Assembly: GCA_033439265.1 (NCBI GenBank)
Contig: JAVTVX010000015.1
Coordinates: 24,109,947 to 24,173,946, forward strand
DNA from: Dillenia suffruticosa
Lineage: Eukaryota > Streptophyta > Magnoliopsida > Dilleniales > Dilleniaceae
Length of the DNA: 64,000 nt
Direction of reading: 5' to 3'
Below the pieces are notes generated by a model. The model saw only the letters and a list, made by a program, of their open reading frames with translations. It had not been told where the DNA came from and did not search any database. This document shows, one piece after another, positions 9,538-21,179 of the stretch. Every line of letters begins with the position of its first letter. Position 1 is the stretch's first letter. Made by a program: the position numbers and the translations under genes.

Positions 9538-11915
9538 ACTATCACCCATATAGTATCGTGTCGACTCGAAATACGTGACAATCCTACCACGAAATCCATG
9601 GTAATATGCTCATATTTTCATTCAGGTATAGGCAATGATTGAAGCATTCCGACCGGTTTCTGATATTCGGCTTTGATTTGTTGATATACAAGACATCTTG
9701 CTACAACTTCAGCTATTTTCTACTTTAAGCCTGGCCACCAATGAGTTTCCTTGATGGTCATGTATATTTTTGTGCTCCCAGAATGCATAGTATAAGCCGA
9801 AGAGTGTGCTTCTTTAAGTATAGCCTTTCGAAACTCAACATTTTTTGGAATACAAATCCGTTTCTCATATACCACTATATCATCCTCCCGGATATGGAAA
9901 TCAACACATTAATCCTTGTGAATCTTTACCAAGATACTTTTTAGCTCTTCATCAGTTGATTGGAGCTCTCGTATGCGATCTACTAGGGTTGGTTGTACTT
10001 CAAATCTGGCTAAAAGTATACCATTGTCATCACTGACCAACTCAACTCCTAATGTACGAAGTCGTAACAGACATGAGAGATATGAACTCTCAGATAGTGA
10101 AGAAGAAGATGAGAACTTGCGGCTTAAGGCGTTTACAACAACATTTGTCTTGTCTGGGTGATAATCAATCACCAAATTATAATCTTTAATCAACTCTAAC
10201 CACCTTTTTTGTCTCAAAATGAACTCCTTTTGAGTGAGCAACTACTTGAGACTCTTGTGGTCAGTAAAGATTCTACAGGTAGCTATATACAAGTAATGTC
10301 ACCAAATCTTTAAGGCGAAGACAATGACAGTAAGTTCTAAATCATGGGTAAGATAGTTCAAATCGTGCTTATTCAACTGTCGAGAAGTATAGGCGATCAC
10401 TTTATCTCCTTGCATCAAAACACATCCCAACCCTTGTTTATTGGCATCACTATACATTACATAGTCGCCACCGCTAGTGGGAAGAGTAAGTACAGGAGCG
10501 GAAGTAAGTCTCCTCTTGAGTTCTTGAAAACTCTACTCACACTTATCACTCCATTCAAATTTAACTCCTTTCCGAGTCAAACTAGACAATGAAACTGCAA
10601 TTCTAGAGCCCCTCTACAAATTTTCGATAATATCTTGCCAATCCGAGAAAACTTCTCATATCGGTGACATTTTTGGGTTGTTCCCATTTCAGAATTGTCT
10701 CTACCTTCTTCGGGTCAACAAATATTTCCTCTCCGGATACAATATACCCTAAGAAGTCAATCTCCCTTAATCAAAACCTGCACTTGGAGAACTTGGCATA
10801 TAGTTGTTTCTCTCGGAGAGTTTACAACACAACACGGAGATATTCTGAGTGTTCCTCATCATTCTTGGAATACACCAAGATGTCCTCAATGAAAACAACG
10901 ACGAATTTGTCAAGATAGGGTAGAAGATTCGGTTCATAAGATTCATGAAAGCTGTAGGAGTATTTGTCAAACCAAAAGGCATCACTAAAAACTCATAATG
11001 ACTATACCGCGTACTAAACACAATCTTGTGGACATCATTATCTTTTATCCTTAATTAGTGATAGTCCGATCTCAAATCGATTTTCGAAAAGACACTAGCA
11101 CCTTGGAGTTGATCGAACAAGTCGTCAATTCTCGGCAACAAGTACTTATTCTTGATGGTTACCTTATTCAATTACCGATAGTCTATACACAATCTGAGGG
11201 TACCATCTTTCTTCTTCACGAATAGAACCGGAGCACCCCAAGACAAGGTACTCGGCTTGATGAATCCATTGTCCAACAATTCCTGAGGTTGAACCTTTAA
11301 TTCTTTTAATTCCGCAGGTGCCATCCGATACAGAGGGATTGAAATAGATACAGTTCCAGGAGCTAAGTCGATTGCGAAATCAAACTCCCGAATTGAAGGT
11401 AAACCGGGCAATTTATCCCGGAAGACATCCAAAAATTTATTCTCCATTGGTATATTCATCAATTCCGGACTCTGTATAATGGTGTCAATGATGTGGGTTA
11501 AGTAAGTCTCACAGCCCTTATGCACCAGTTTCTGTGCCTCTAATGTTGAGATTACACAACTTAGTAAAACCTGCCATTCGCCAGTGAGCATAAGTGGTGG
11601 ACATCCAGGTCTACGGAATTCCACCTCCTTGGTGAAGCAATTCACTGAAACTCAGTGAAGGTGTAACCGGTCCATACCAAGTAAGGCATCAAAATCCCTT
11701 ATTTCTAACGAAATCAAGTCCGCCTCGAGAATCTCACCTTCTACTATCACTTCACATTCCTTGTTCACGGAATCCCTTTTAATTGTTCCCCCAACGGAGT
11801 GATAACCAATAACTCATCTTCAAGTGAGTCAAAGTCCTATTCGAGTGTTTAGCGAATTTCGTGCTAATAAAAGAATTATTCGATCCCGTATCAATTAAAA
11901 CATGGATATCAACTC
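9538..11915 (-). pseudogene. Gypsy (Tekay/Del-like) pol: protease, RT, RNase H, integrase
   Basis: Read on the minus strand from about 11915: an aspartic protease with a DTGS-like site and NNSFI; a linker to RT beginning with [16 protein letters not shown]; the RT segment [18 protein letters not shown] followed by LRLCIDYR; a second RT block with [20 protein letters not shown] near 10990-10930; RNase H with LIKDYNLVIDYHPDKTNVVV near 10180-10125; the integrase zinc-binding segment near 9850-9690; and the start of the integrase core (EHITMDFVVGL, then DTIWVIV) ending at about 9538. Many stops and frameshifts interrupt it. Gag is missing. It is the 5' part of the element whose 3' end lies at 2158-5075, split by the repeat block. 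Confidence 0.9.
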
Positions 11916-12067
11916 AAAAAATTCTCATCATACTTATATATACAAGGGATAAAATTAATTCTCGATTTAAATTAAACTCAATTCAAAATTTAAGTTCTCA
12001 ATGTCAACAAAACTATCATTAATCATCGAAATAACTCTCAATCACTTAATGCAACATATTCTATAAT
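11916..12067. other. No gene recognised
   Basis: AT-rich stretch between the gypsy protease remnant and the copia fragment. Probably decayed retrotransposon sequence, but nothing specific can be assigned. Confidence 0.4.
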
Positions 12068-12349
12068 TTAGATTGCAATGACACCACACCCCTGCATAAG
12101 TAATCAAACACCCGATGTAGACTTTCTAGAATCCACATCAACGGCCATGTCTGCATTCGTATATCCACAAAGAACATGATTACCATAGCTAAAACACAAA
12201 CACAAACTAGAAATACCATTGAGAAATTTGAGAATCCATTTCACAGTAGTCCAATTCTCTTTGTACAAATTAAAGAGTTACTTACTCGCAACTCCAACAG
12301 CGTGAGCTATATCTAGTCTAGAGCAAACTATGACATACATTAAACTACC
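12068..12349 (-). pseudogene. Copia polyprotein RNase H fragment
   Basis: Minus-strand translation from 12349 gives SGSLMYVIVCSRLDIAHAVG, then WILKFLNGISSLCLCF, then DVDSRKSTSGVL. This is the conserved RNase H region of plant copia polyproteins. It contains stops. It is cut off exactly where the TGATGATA terminus of the Tat-type LTR begins (12350), so the Tat element inserted into an older copia element. The rest of the copia copy was not found beyond the far LTR. Confidence 0.85.
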
Positions 12350-13048
12350 TGATGATACTGGTTTTAAAAACCCATGATCATACAACCCACAATCGTAGGA
12401 GCCCCAAACTCTACTAGGCCTACTAGGTCATAGTCAAGATTAGAAGAAACCGAGCAACCTCTCGGCCCCCAAGCTTTCGGTCTTTACTGAGTCGACCCCA
12501 TTACGCAACAAGTCTTACTTTTGATTAATTGATAAGAAAGAAAATCTTTGACAAAATTTAAACCTTTCACAATCTGATATGGATTTATTATAATCTCTTT
12601 CAATAAGAAAGTAAATCTCCTAATATTTAAACCTTCAAGAGTCTCCACGACAAAAATAAAAGCTTTCCTATCTCGAAAAACCCCTGAATCTACAGAAAAT
12701 CTATCAATACAGTTTTTATAATCTCAAAAGGTCTCACACGATCTCAAGACAAGTAGGATTTCTATATCCCAAACACATATGACATTGTCATATGTGCCAT
12801 AGATATATGAAACAGAACCAATATACCAGGTACACATCTCTCTCTTTACATATTATACACAGAGACTACACAAAGCATTAGATCTCTCAATCTTTCCTCT
12901 AAACCGCCCTTTTGACTTGAGTATTAGAGTCTCTTTCGCCAAAGCTTTCTCCAATGAGTTTTTTGCAGATTCACCCATCGAAGCTCATACAGCAAGATCA
13001 TCATCACCAATTCCCCACTCGAGAAAGAATGGTGATCCACTCAGAACA
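12350..13048 (+). mobile_element. 5' LTR of an outer Tat-type gypsy retrotransposon
   Basis: Starts TGATGATACTGG and ends near AGAACA, just before a primer-binding-like sequence. The stretch from 12370 to about 12640 matches 26790-27050 (shared AATCATACAACCCACAA-type start, the GAGTCGACCCC segment, and TTTCAATAAGAAAGTAAAT). That identifies the two as LTRs of one element about 14.7 kb apart. The 3' boundary is inferred from the PBS position. The 3' copy is truncated. Confidence 0.75.
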
Positions 13049-13072
13049 TTTTTTGGCATCAATAGATGGGCG
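13049..13072 (+). other. Primer-binding site of the outer element (degenerate)
   Basis: TTTTTTGGCATCAATAGATGGG directly follows the LTR. It resembles the TTTTGGCGCCGTC-type start of Tat/Athila elements, which prime with tRNA-Asp. The core is mutated, so the assignment rests mainly on position. Confidence 0.45.
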
Positions 13073-13236
13073 TCGTCTGTACAAATGACTGATTGACTCG
13101 CCGTAAAAGTGGTAAATATCTTGTTTTCTCCACCAACATCTTACCAAAAAGAAGAAAACCAACAATCGGTTTTGACGATGACGACATACAAGAGGTCGAC
13201 CGACTCGACATGACCCCTTTATCATTATAGCCAAAT

Positions 13237-14147
13237 AGGCCAATATGCTATGAAGAGAATTTTGGTCGACCAGACGGTAGAATGCAATCTCCTTTACTGG
13301 GATGCCTTCTCTCAAATGGGTTTCCAACAAGCACATCTTCAACCCCCCTATTGGCTCTTTGAAAGGATTTTCGAACGAATGACTATACCTCAAGGGTACT
13401 ATCTCCCTTCCCATTACTTTAGGGACACCTCCTAACCACACTTTTACTGTGACCTCATTTAATGTGGTTAACCTGCCATCTTTGTACAATGTAAGTTTGG
13501 GCCGCCCCGACCTAAACAATTTAGAAGTGCTATAAAGCACAAAACATATGAAGATCAAGTTCAAAACCCTCTGTGTGTTGCAATACTAGCTTGCGATCCT
13601 GACCTCAAGGACATTTACATATTAAAAGAGGAGAAAAATAATTTTAACATAGATACTATGGAATTCAAGGATAACATCGACCAGTCCACTAAGCCACATC
13701 CAGGTGAAGAGATAATGGAGATCCATATCATCGATATCTTAGACCATACTGTTTCAATCAGGTCCCATTTGCCAAATCCTCTTCAGGACTCTTTGGTCGA
13801 ATCTAGATCACTGATATCTCAGAACATACTGTTTCAATCGAGGCTTGTCTGCCAACCCCCCTTCAGGATGCTTTGGTCAAGTGCTTATGGTAGAATTCAG
13901 ATGTCTTTGCACGGAAACCTAAAGACGTGCTAGGAATACACCTCTAGTGATCGTGCACAAATTGACAGTAGATCCCTACCGCAAACCTATAAAACAGAAA
14001 AAGAGAATATTTGTGCTTGAACGACAGCAAGCGATTCAAGAAGAGGTACGAAATTACTAATGGCAAACTTCATCCGAGAAGTAAAATATCCTCAATTGCT
14101 AGCTAATGTAGTCATAGTAAAGAAAGTAAATGGTAAGTGGAGGATGT
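13237..14147 (+). pseudogene. Tat-type gypsy protease and start of RT
   Basis: At 13249 a frame reads MKRILVDQTVECNLLYWDAF, then FSQMGF and a region ending around YYLPSHYF. This matches the protease domain of Tat-type elements, although the catalytic D-G/S motif has decayed. Further on, 13985-14147 translates in shifting frames as a segment with LERQQAIQEEV, then ANFIREVKYPQLLANVVIVK and VNGKWRM, the classic start of Tat RT. The reading is interrupted at 14148 by the Athila LTR and resumes at 22443 with DFT..NKACPND. Only about 190 bases separate the PBS from the protease, so gag has been lost. Confidence 0.85.
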
Positions 14148-14924
14148 TGATAGCAATAATTTTTAAACACTTAAATTATATTATTCTATTTTATTTTATT
14201 GTTAGCCTTATTTATGATTTTTAGAACTATTTTAAATTTTGTTTTATAATATGACATTAATTAAATTCGTGAGTTTTGTTTTAGATAATATTGGGATTAT
14301 TTAAAGAAATTCAGACTATACAGTTAACTACTAGTATTTTGGACATAACTTTCTACTCTGATATCTAATTATGGTGATTCTTGTTGGGTTGGAAAACTAG
14401 ATTTTGAGACTTACAAATCTTGTGAAGGGTCTAGGAACTAATTCATGCTATAAAGTATTCGAAATTGGAAAGAAGTTAAAAATTAAGATAAAGATGAAGT
14501 TTCTAAAATTTGAAAAAATAAGAAGGTAATATTTATCAATAATAAGTCTCAAAATCAACCAAGTTTTCAAGAACTCACGAATTCTTGTTGATTTAGGGTT
14601 TTAGTTCTATAAATAAGAGAATACACTACTAAAAAATAAACTTTTAGCGACGGAAAATTACCGACGGATTTTTTTCCGTCGGTAATAGCAACGAAAGTAC
14701 AACGGATTACCGAAAAAAATTTTATCGACGGATTAGTGACAGATTTTGTATAATTTTTTTTTAATTTTTTAATTTTAATATTTTTGTAAACCTATCAGCG
14801 ATAGATTACAAACGGAAATTTTACCGACGGATTACAGATGAAAATTTTACCGATAGATTTTTAAATTTTTTAAATTTTTATTTTTTTAATTTTTTGTAAA
14901 CCGACGGATTTTTTTTATTTTTAA

Positions 14925-15145
14925 TATTTTTTAATTTTTAATTTTTTTAATTTTTTTAATTTTTTTAATTTTTTTAATTTTTTTAATTTTTTTAATTTTT
15001 TTAATTTTTTTAATTTTTTTAATTTTTTTAATTTTTTTAATTTTTTTAATTTTTTTTAATTTTTTTAATTTTTTAATTTTTTAATTTTTTTAATATTTTT
15101 AATATTTTAATTTTTTTAATTTTTTTAATTTTTTAATTTTTATTT
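14925..15145. repeat. (ATTTTTTTA)n low-complexity array in CACTA
   Basis: About twenty near-perfect tandem AATTTTTTT units. A simple repeat that expanded inside the CACTA element. Confidence 0.9.
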
Positions 15146-15384
15146 AATATAATTATTTTTATTTTTATTTTATTTTGTAGAAGGATAATATTATTTTTTT
15201 TTTAATTTTATTATTTTATTTTAAGAAAAATAAAATTATTTCATTATTTTATAAAAAATTATAATTTTATATTATTTTATTATTATTAAAAAATTATAAT
15301 TTTATATTATTTCACGAATTCTTTGTGGTTGTGTTACTCATGGAGGTGCCTTTGTTCCCAGGTTCGAAGAGCACTAGAGGCATT

Positions 15385-15680
15385 TTTCCAAAAATTAAGA
15401 GGGCTGGCTGGGTAGGCTGAGTGAAGCTTTTTTTTAACATTTTTAGTAATGGATTTTTTCTATCGCTAATATCAGCGACGGATCCAGGAATTAAGGGGAC
15501 TGGCTGGGCGGGCTGAGTGAAGCTTTTTTTTTAACATTTTTAGCAACGAATTTTTTTCCGTCACTAATATCAGTGACGGATCCAGGAATTAAGGGGGTTA
15601 GCTGGGCGGGCTGAGTGAAGCTTTTTTTTAGCATTTTTAGCAACGGATTTTTTTCCGTCGCTAATATCAGCGACGGATTT
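15385..15680. repeat. Tandem repeat of about 95 bp, three copies, in CACTA
   Basis: The landmark GGCTGGGCGGGCTGAGTGAA follows an AATTAAG(A/G)GG start near 15395, 15490 and 15588. Each unit ends in a CCGTCGCTAATATCAGCGACGG-type palindrome, so amplification multiplied the subterminal transposase-binding-like motifs on the right side. Confidence 0.75.
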
Positions 15681-16255
15681 TTTCCGTCACTAATATTAGT
15701 GACGGAAAAAAATCTATCGTTGATATTTAGCGGGTAACTAATAGCGACGGATTTAACGATAAAAAAAATCTGTAGCTGATACCCTTCAACGACAGAAAAT
15801 GAACTTTTAGGGACGGATTTTTCTGTCGCTGAAAGCTCATTTTCTGGTAGTGATATACACATCTACATAAATTTTAGGATTTTATTTTCTTTATTATGCT
15901 TAGTTAGTTTTCTTGTTCCTATGACTCCATGGATTATTTTTATTATTAATAGAATGATTTAAATTTATTTTTTTTCCTTAAGATTTATTACTCAAAAGAA
16001 TTTGGTCATGTGAAAGATTGAAAATAGAAAAAATTGATATCCTACGGGTTTTATTCATTGATTCAAGTCTTTTAATATGTTCTTGATTTTTAATATTTTT
16101 ATAATTGAGATTTGATTTCTCCAACTGAAATAGAACAATTTATAATTGATAGTACAATATATTTTCATGGAAATGACACCTGTTTCGCACTATTCAAAAC
16201 ACTCAACTAGGGTACACTTGCCCAAAATTGTGAAATCAAAGTCGCATATCAAGTT

Positions 16256-16276
16256 TTTAGCATCATTGTTGAGGAT
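16256..16276 (+). other. Primer-binding site of the Athila element
   Basis: TTTAGCATCATTGTTGAGGA follows the LTR by about ten bases. It is a decayed form of the TTTGGCGCCGTTGCCGGGGA sequence that pairs with tRNA-Asp in Athila/Tat elements. The differences are mostly G-to-A and C-to-T, as expected from deamination of methylated sites. Confidence 0.7.
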
Positions 16277-16625
16277 ATACTTATATATCAACCGGAATAA
16301 TTTTGTTTGAAATTAGACATGTCTTTTATATTTCTTGTTAATTTTTGTTCACATTTCTTGGTGTATAATCTTTTTAGATTACACAGTCACTATTTAGAGT
16401 TTAGATTTGGTCGGAATTTGGTAGGAATTTTTTGGTCTGAAAACTTTTTTCTTTGATTTTTTTTTTATTTTTAGGGTTTTTTTATTATTTTTTTGGGTGT
16501 CTTTTTGCATTATTTTGTTGTTTCATTGTGATTTATATATTTATATAGGCAATCTATATTTTCTTAAATAGTTCTTGTAAACTATTTTGAAAATTGAATT
16601 TTGAGCTCTTTTTGGTGTCGATAAA

Positions 16626-17960
16626 ATGATACTACGATCGAAAAGTCTTAATCTAGCCGAGTTTGATCTTGAGATAAAGAGAACTTTGAGATCCATTCGT
16701 AAACAAGTTAAGGAAGTCAAGAAAGAAGCAATGGTTCAAGACATCAAAGTTATGAGCAAATATTCGATGCCTAAATTTCAAGATATTTATACTAGTATCG
16801 TACGTCCTACCATGGAAGCAAATAATTTCGAGTTTAAGCCGAGTCTCATTACCATGGCGTAGGCAAATCAATTTGGCAAAGAGACTTTTGAAGATCCAAA
16901 TAGCCACTTGAAAATTTTCTAGAAACAAGTAACACAATCAAGTTGAACGGAGTAAACCCTGATACAATACAGTTACGACTATTTCCTTCCTCTCTTATTG
17001 GAAAAGTAAAGATATGACTTAACTCATTCCCTGATAATTATTTCACAAATTGAAAAATTTTATCTTAAGTATTTTTGGCTAGATATTTTCTATTTGGTAA
17101 AACGGCTAAATTATGTAATAATATTACTAGTAAATCCTTATATAATGCTTGAGAGCATTTTAAAGATCTGATTAGGAGATACCTACATCACGATATACCT
17201 GATTGGTTAGTCTTGCAAACCTTTTATAGTGGTCTTTTAAATTTTATTAAAATTACTATTGATGTTATTGTTGGGGGTGCTTTCATGAGTAAGTCGTATA
17301 ATAAGGCACGTGCATTATTTGATGATATGATTTCTAACCGGTATGATTTGTCTAATAAATATGAAATTACTAAACAAAAAGCTGATGTGCATGAGATTCA
17401 TTGTTTAACCTTTCTTAATGCAAAAATTGATTCCTTGATTAATACAATGAAAAATTATCAATTTCATGTAGTGACCAACCAGATCTTGTATTGTGATTCA
17501 TGTGGTGATTCTACTTATGTCTTCTGAATGTCCGCAAATACAGCAAACAAACTTTGTTTCTAACTTTGGCTAGCTACAAAATAATACTTACTCTAACACG
17601 GACAATTCTTGGTGGAGGAATCATCCCAACTTTTCATGGAATCAAGGAGCACAACAGTGAGTGAATCTACTAGGAATTCACAGCCAATGGAGAACAAGTC
17701 ATTATGGGAGGCCACAATTGAACGTTTGGCAATAGCGACTAATGAAAGAATTGAATTCTAGCAATAACGACCAATGAAAGAATTGAACATTTGACAACAA
17801 TAACTAATGAAAGATTCGAGAGGTTTAAAAATAAAATTGATCAGTTAACTAATGTCTTTTATTTTTGTGCGCCAGATAAACTATCAAGTAACATGGAGAA
17901 GAACCCCAAAGAGCAGGTTAATGTAATCTCATTGACAAGCGGGAAAGAATTGTAGGATGA
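16626..17960 (+). pseudogene. Athila-type gag remnant
   Basis: The frame from 16626 ends with SIVRPTMEANNFEFKPSLIT followed by a stop, then continues with QFGKETFEDPNSHLKIF. From 17213 it reads TFYSGLLNFIKITIDVIVGG, then AFMSKSYNKARALFDDM. These match the Athila gag core (VRP..NNFELKP, EDPN.HL, QTFYNGL, GGALMSK). Near 17885-17950 the conserved NVISLTSGKEL motif appears. Stops and frameshifts are frequent, so it is non-functional. Confidence 0.88.
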
Positions 17961-18359
17961 CCAAATCAGTCCAAGGAACAATAGGAAAAACAAGAAGAAA
18001 ACAAGAGGAAAAGGAAGAAATCAAACAACCTACAAATGAGACAGTCAAGATACCGGATTCAAAATAGGAAAGTATTTTATATTTGAGTTAATATAAACCT
18101 CATGTCCTTTTTCCTAGCGTATTTTGCATGCAAATGTATAATTTGAACAATTTTTAGAAATTTTTAAGAAATTACACATTAATATTCCTCTTTTGGATGT
18201 CATCAGACAGGTGCCAAATAATAGGGGATTCCTCAAGAAAGCAATCACTAACAAGAGAAAGTTGGATAAGGTTTCTACAGTCAAACTTATAGAGAAATGC
18301 TCTGCAATTCTGTAAAAAAAGTTGTCATTAAAACTCAAGAATCCAAAAAGTTTCTCTAC

Positions 18360-18900
18360 TCCTTGCAATATTGACAAAACTGATTTTTCTATGATCTTGG
18401 TACTGGTGTGAATATCATGTCTTATTCCATATTCTCTAAATTAAGATTAAAGGAATGTCGATCTATAAATATTTCTTTATAATTGGTTGATAAAAGTATA
18501 ACGTATCTGAAATGATGAGGGTAATTCATTGATTTTAAGTCGACCTTCCTTGCCACAGCACAAGAAATGATAGATGTTTATGCTGGGAAGTTAATTCTGA
18601 TAATTAATAATGAAAAAATTGAGTTCTATATTAAGAGAAATTTTGATAAATAAGAAATTTTCAGAGGTAAAAGTATTGATAGGATTATTTAACATGATCA
18701 TGAAATTAATGTCTTTTATTCTGGTGATCTTCTTCAAAATTGTATTATTAACTCATTGCAAGTAAATCATGACGCCTTAGACAATGAATATGTTGACACA
18801 TGTGTTGTTTTGGATATGAATTTAGATGAATTTCAACCAAAAATGAGTTTTAATATAGATAAACAAAGGATGTTGCGGTTAAATAAACTAGAGGAATGAC
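18360..18900 (+). pseudogene. Athila-type protease remnant
   Basis: Around 18395-18480 the translation gives LGTGVNIMSYSIFSKLRL, the decayed D-L-G-A-S active-site region, followed by a LVDKSI segment. Further on comes an FLATAQEMIDVYAGKLILII segment, typical of the retropepsin of Athila elements. After about 18900 no RT, RNase H or integrase of this element can be found before its 3' LTR, so most of pol has been deleted. Confidence 0.75.
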
Positions 18901-19027
18901 AGAACAAGGCATATGAGAATGCACCAATTGATATGGAAAGGATAAAAGTATGGCATGATTTAATGAATGGACATATGAGAATGAGAGTTTTCTGTTCTCT
19001 TTTATTTATTTTTATTTTTCTTGCACA

Positions 19028-19320
19028 TTGTGGACAATATTTGGTTTGAAGAAAGAAATAAGATGTTATGAATGTAAAAAGTTTGATCATATCAAGGTTG
19101 ATTGTCCATCACTAAAGAAAGTTGAGAAGAATGAGAAGAAGGAAAAGAAGAAGGTTCCGGCAGTAGGAGTAATGAGGATGAAAGCTCAAGTGAAAAGGAG
19201 CATGAACAAAAGCAAGCAAACCTGTGCTTCATGGCACTAGAAAATGACTTAAACATTGAGATAACTTCTTCAACATCATATATTTTTTCTAAAATTTTTG
19301 ATTTTGCACATTTTGATTTC
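19028..19320 (+). pseudogene. Copia gag (zinc-knuckle) fragment
   Basis: The frame at 19028 reads MWTIFGLKKEIRCYECKKFD, then HIKVDCPSLKKVEKNEKK. This is a CCHC zinc knuckle (C-X2-C-X4-H-X4-C) followed by the lysine-rich tail of copia gag. In another frame from about 19165 the acidic and conserved part SNEDESSSEKE, then ANLCFMALENDL, continues, so one frameshift lies near 19160. It is joined directly to sequence resembling the Athila 3' internal region (TTGCACATTGTGGACAAT at 19020-19037). It is therefore a chimera or an insertion. Confidence 0.75.
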
Positions 19321-19749
19321 AAGAAAATTTAAAATCTTTTGAAAAAAAAAACCTTAAAGATTTCAAAAAAGATTTTTTTTTTATTTTTAGGCTTTCGTTG
19401 AATTTTTCCATATCAACAAATTTTCTCAACTTTTCTAATCCTTGTGTGTTATTTGATTTGAATTGGGTTATAAGAAAGATAATTGAAATTAATAGTTATT
19501 TGGTACCTGATTAGCAATTCATCTTATTATGATTGACTTGAATGATAGACATACGAAATTTAACACAAAATTTATCTAAGTGACGAATTGAGACTTAAAG
19601 AGCAATTTCTTGCTCTTATTTTTCTTGTTGAGCATATATCACACATGGTTTTCTTATTTTAATTTTCATGCACCAAAATGATTAAACCATCTAAATTTAC
19701 ATATTTTTTGCTTTCAAAAAATATCATTTCTAATATTTTATATCTCTTA

Positions 19750-20211
19750 GTGTCCATTTGGTATGGATTTTTTTCGACTCATCTTCTTCTTTTAAAGAGA
19801 GTACAAATTAATTACTTTTAAAAAAATTAAAAATTGTTTGGTTTTTTTAATTTTGAAATAAAGTAGTTAATTTCTTTTTTACTTTTTTACTCTTGAAATA
19901 AAGTTAAGAGTCAAAAATTAATGGGTATATTTGAAAATTTTGTATCATTTAAATGAAAATATTAATAAAATAAAAATAATTATGTGAGAATATTAATGGA
20001 ATAAAAAATATATAAATTTCCTAAAAAGCTGGAGAATTAAAAAAAGGAGAAATAAAAGCTCCCAGGAGTTTTTACTAAATCTACTTTTTAAATTTTTTTT
20101 CATGAAATAAAAAACTCTTTTTTAAAAAAAATTTAAAAAATCCTATTTGGCAGTGATTTTCCTTATAAAGAGAAAAAAAACTGAAAAAAAAAAAACCTAC
20201 CAAACGGGCAC
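19750..20211. mobile_element. Tourist/Harbinger-like MITE
   Basis: Ends are GTGTCCATTTGGTA on the left and TACCAAACGGGCAC on the right, an imperfect terminal inverted repeat. Both sides are flanked by TTA (19747-19749 and 20212-20214), the usual PIF/Harbinger target duplication. At 462 bp with no coding sequence it is non-autonomous. The interior carries complementary A-rich and T-rich halves, so it can fold back. Confidence 0.8.
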
Positions 20212-20214
20212 TTA

Positions 20215-21179
20215 GTTAACCTATTTGAATCTAGAGTTTTTTTTTCTTAAATTATCTACAAAATTTCCCCACGACCTTTTTTTTCTAACTCCAAATTTCG
20301 AACCCGAGTTCATTAAAATACTTATAGTTGATAGTATAAAATAATGTTTTTAGCTATTAAGTTTTTTTAATATGTTTTGGAGTTTTTTATTTATTTTTCT
20401 AGTAGGACTCAATACAGCAAAAAAGAAAAGAATTATCATGTTGAGTTACATGAAAAAAAATATTCAAAAAAAAGTGAAAAAGAAAAGGAAAAAGAAATAA
20501 CCAACCAAATTCGTAAAAAAAGAGGAGGAAAAAAAAGATAGTGGAGTTTTATTATATATTCGTTGTTTTGGATGAGTGCTATATTATATTACATATTCGA
20601 AATTGGAGTTATATCATATGTTTTGATATTAGAAATTGTGAAAATTAGCATTTTCTTAATATTTTCTTTACTTTGATATAAAAAATATTATACCTTAATA
20701 TTTGAGTATTTTTAATAAATTTTTTACTTAACATTTGTGACTATTTATTCTATCCTTAAATTTAATTCCGATACAACTAAATAAAAAATCTTTTGATTGG
20801 TGCACGAATTTAATATATATGAATGTGGAGATTTGATATATTAGCAAATCTATAATAATACTATTTTATTGTATTAATTTGAATGATACACTTACCCATT
20901 TCATAAAATTGAGTGCACTAATTAGTTGAATTTTAATTTCTTTTATTCTATTGAGTGAACTAATTATGAGAATGGATAAATTTTGCATTGTTCTTGATTT
21001 CAATGAGATTGTTGGGGATACAATAGTTGTCTGCTGAATATTATAAAAAATTGGTTGTTTTGATTGTAACTATGGTTAGAATTTGTCATATGCGTGGTTA
21101 GAAGTTTAGGAAAGTCAAATTGGTTTGGATAAAATTTGTCTTGTTTGAAAACAAGCAAATATTTAAGTGTAAGGATATT
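20215..21179. other. Athila 3' internal non-coding region
   Basis: AT-rich sequence with purine-rich runs (for example 20400-20550) between the MITE and the 3' LTR. No open frames of note. This fits the long non-coding region upstream of the 3' LTR in Athila elements. Confidence 0.5.

Larger units (their letters stand above)
14634..15852. mobile_element. Non-autonomous CACTA (En/Spm-type) transposon
   Basis: Termini are CACTACTAAAAAATAAACTT on the left and, read inverted, CACTACCAGAAAATGAGCTT on the right, both followed by AGCGACGG/AGCGACAG subterminal motifs. The element is flanked by a 3-bp duplication ATA (14631-14633 and 15853-15855), as expected of CACTA elements. Many copies of CCGTCGGTAA/CCGTCGCTAATATCAGCGACGG, some palindromic, occupy the subterminal regions and would bind a transposase. 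No transposase frame is present; the 123-codon minus-strand frame at 15491-15862 is made of the subterminal repeats. It is absent from the matching 3' LTR at about 21653, which confirms insertion. Confidence 0.92.
14148..16246 (+). mobile_element. 5' LTR of the nested Athila-type element (with CACTA insertion)
   Basis: Starts TGATAGCAATAATTTTTA and ends AAATCAAAGTCGCA. It matches 21180-22442 over its length, apart from two differences. A 1,219-bp CACTA element sits at 14634-15852. About 390 bp present in the 3' copy (roughly 21810-22195) are missing here. Without the insertion and its duplicated ATA this LTR is about 877 bp, against 1,263 bp for the 3' copy. Confidence 0.85.

Noticed and set aside
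13004..13564. 186-codon minus-strand open frame
   Set aside because: It lies opposite the plus-strand Tat protease remnant, which is recognisable by sequence. The minus frame has no domain.
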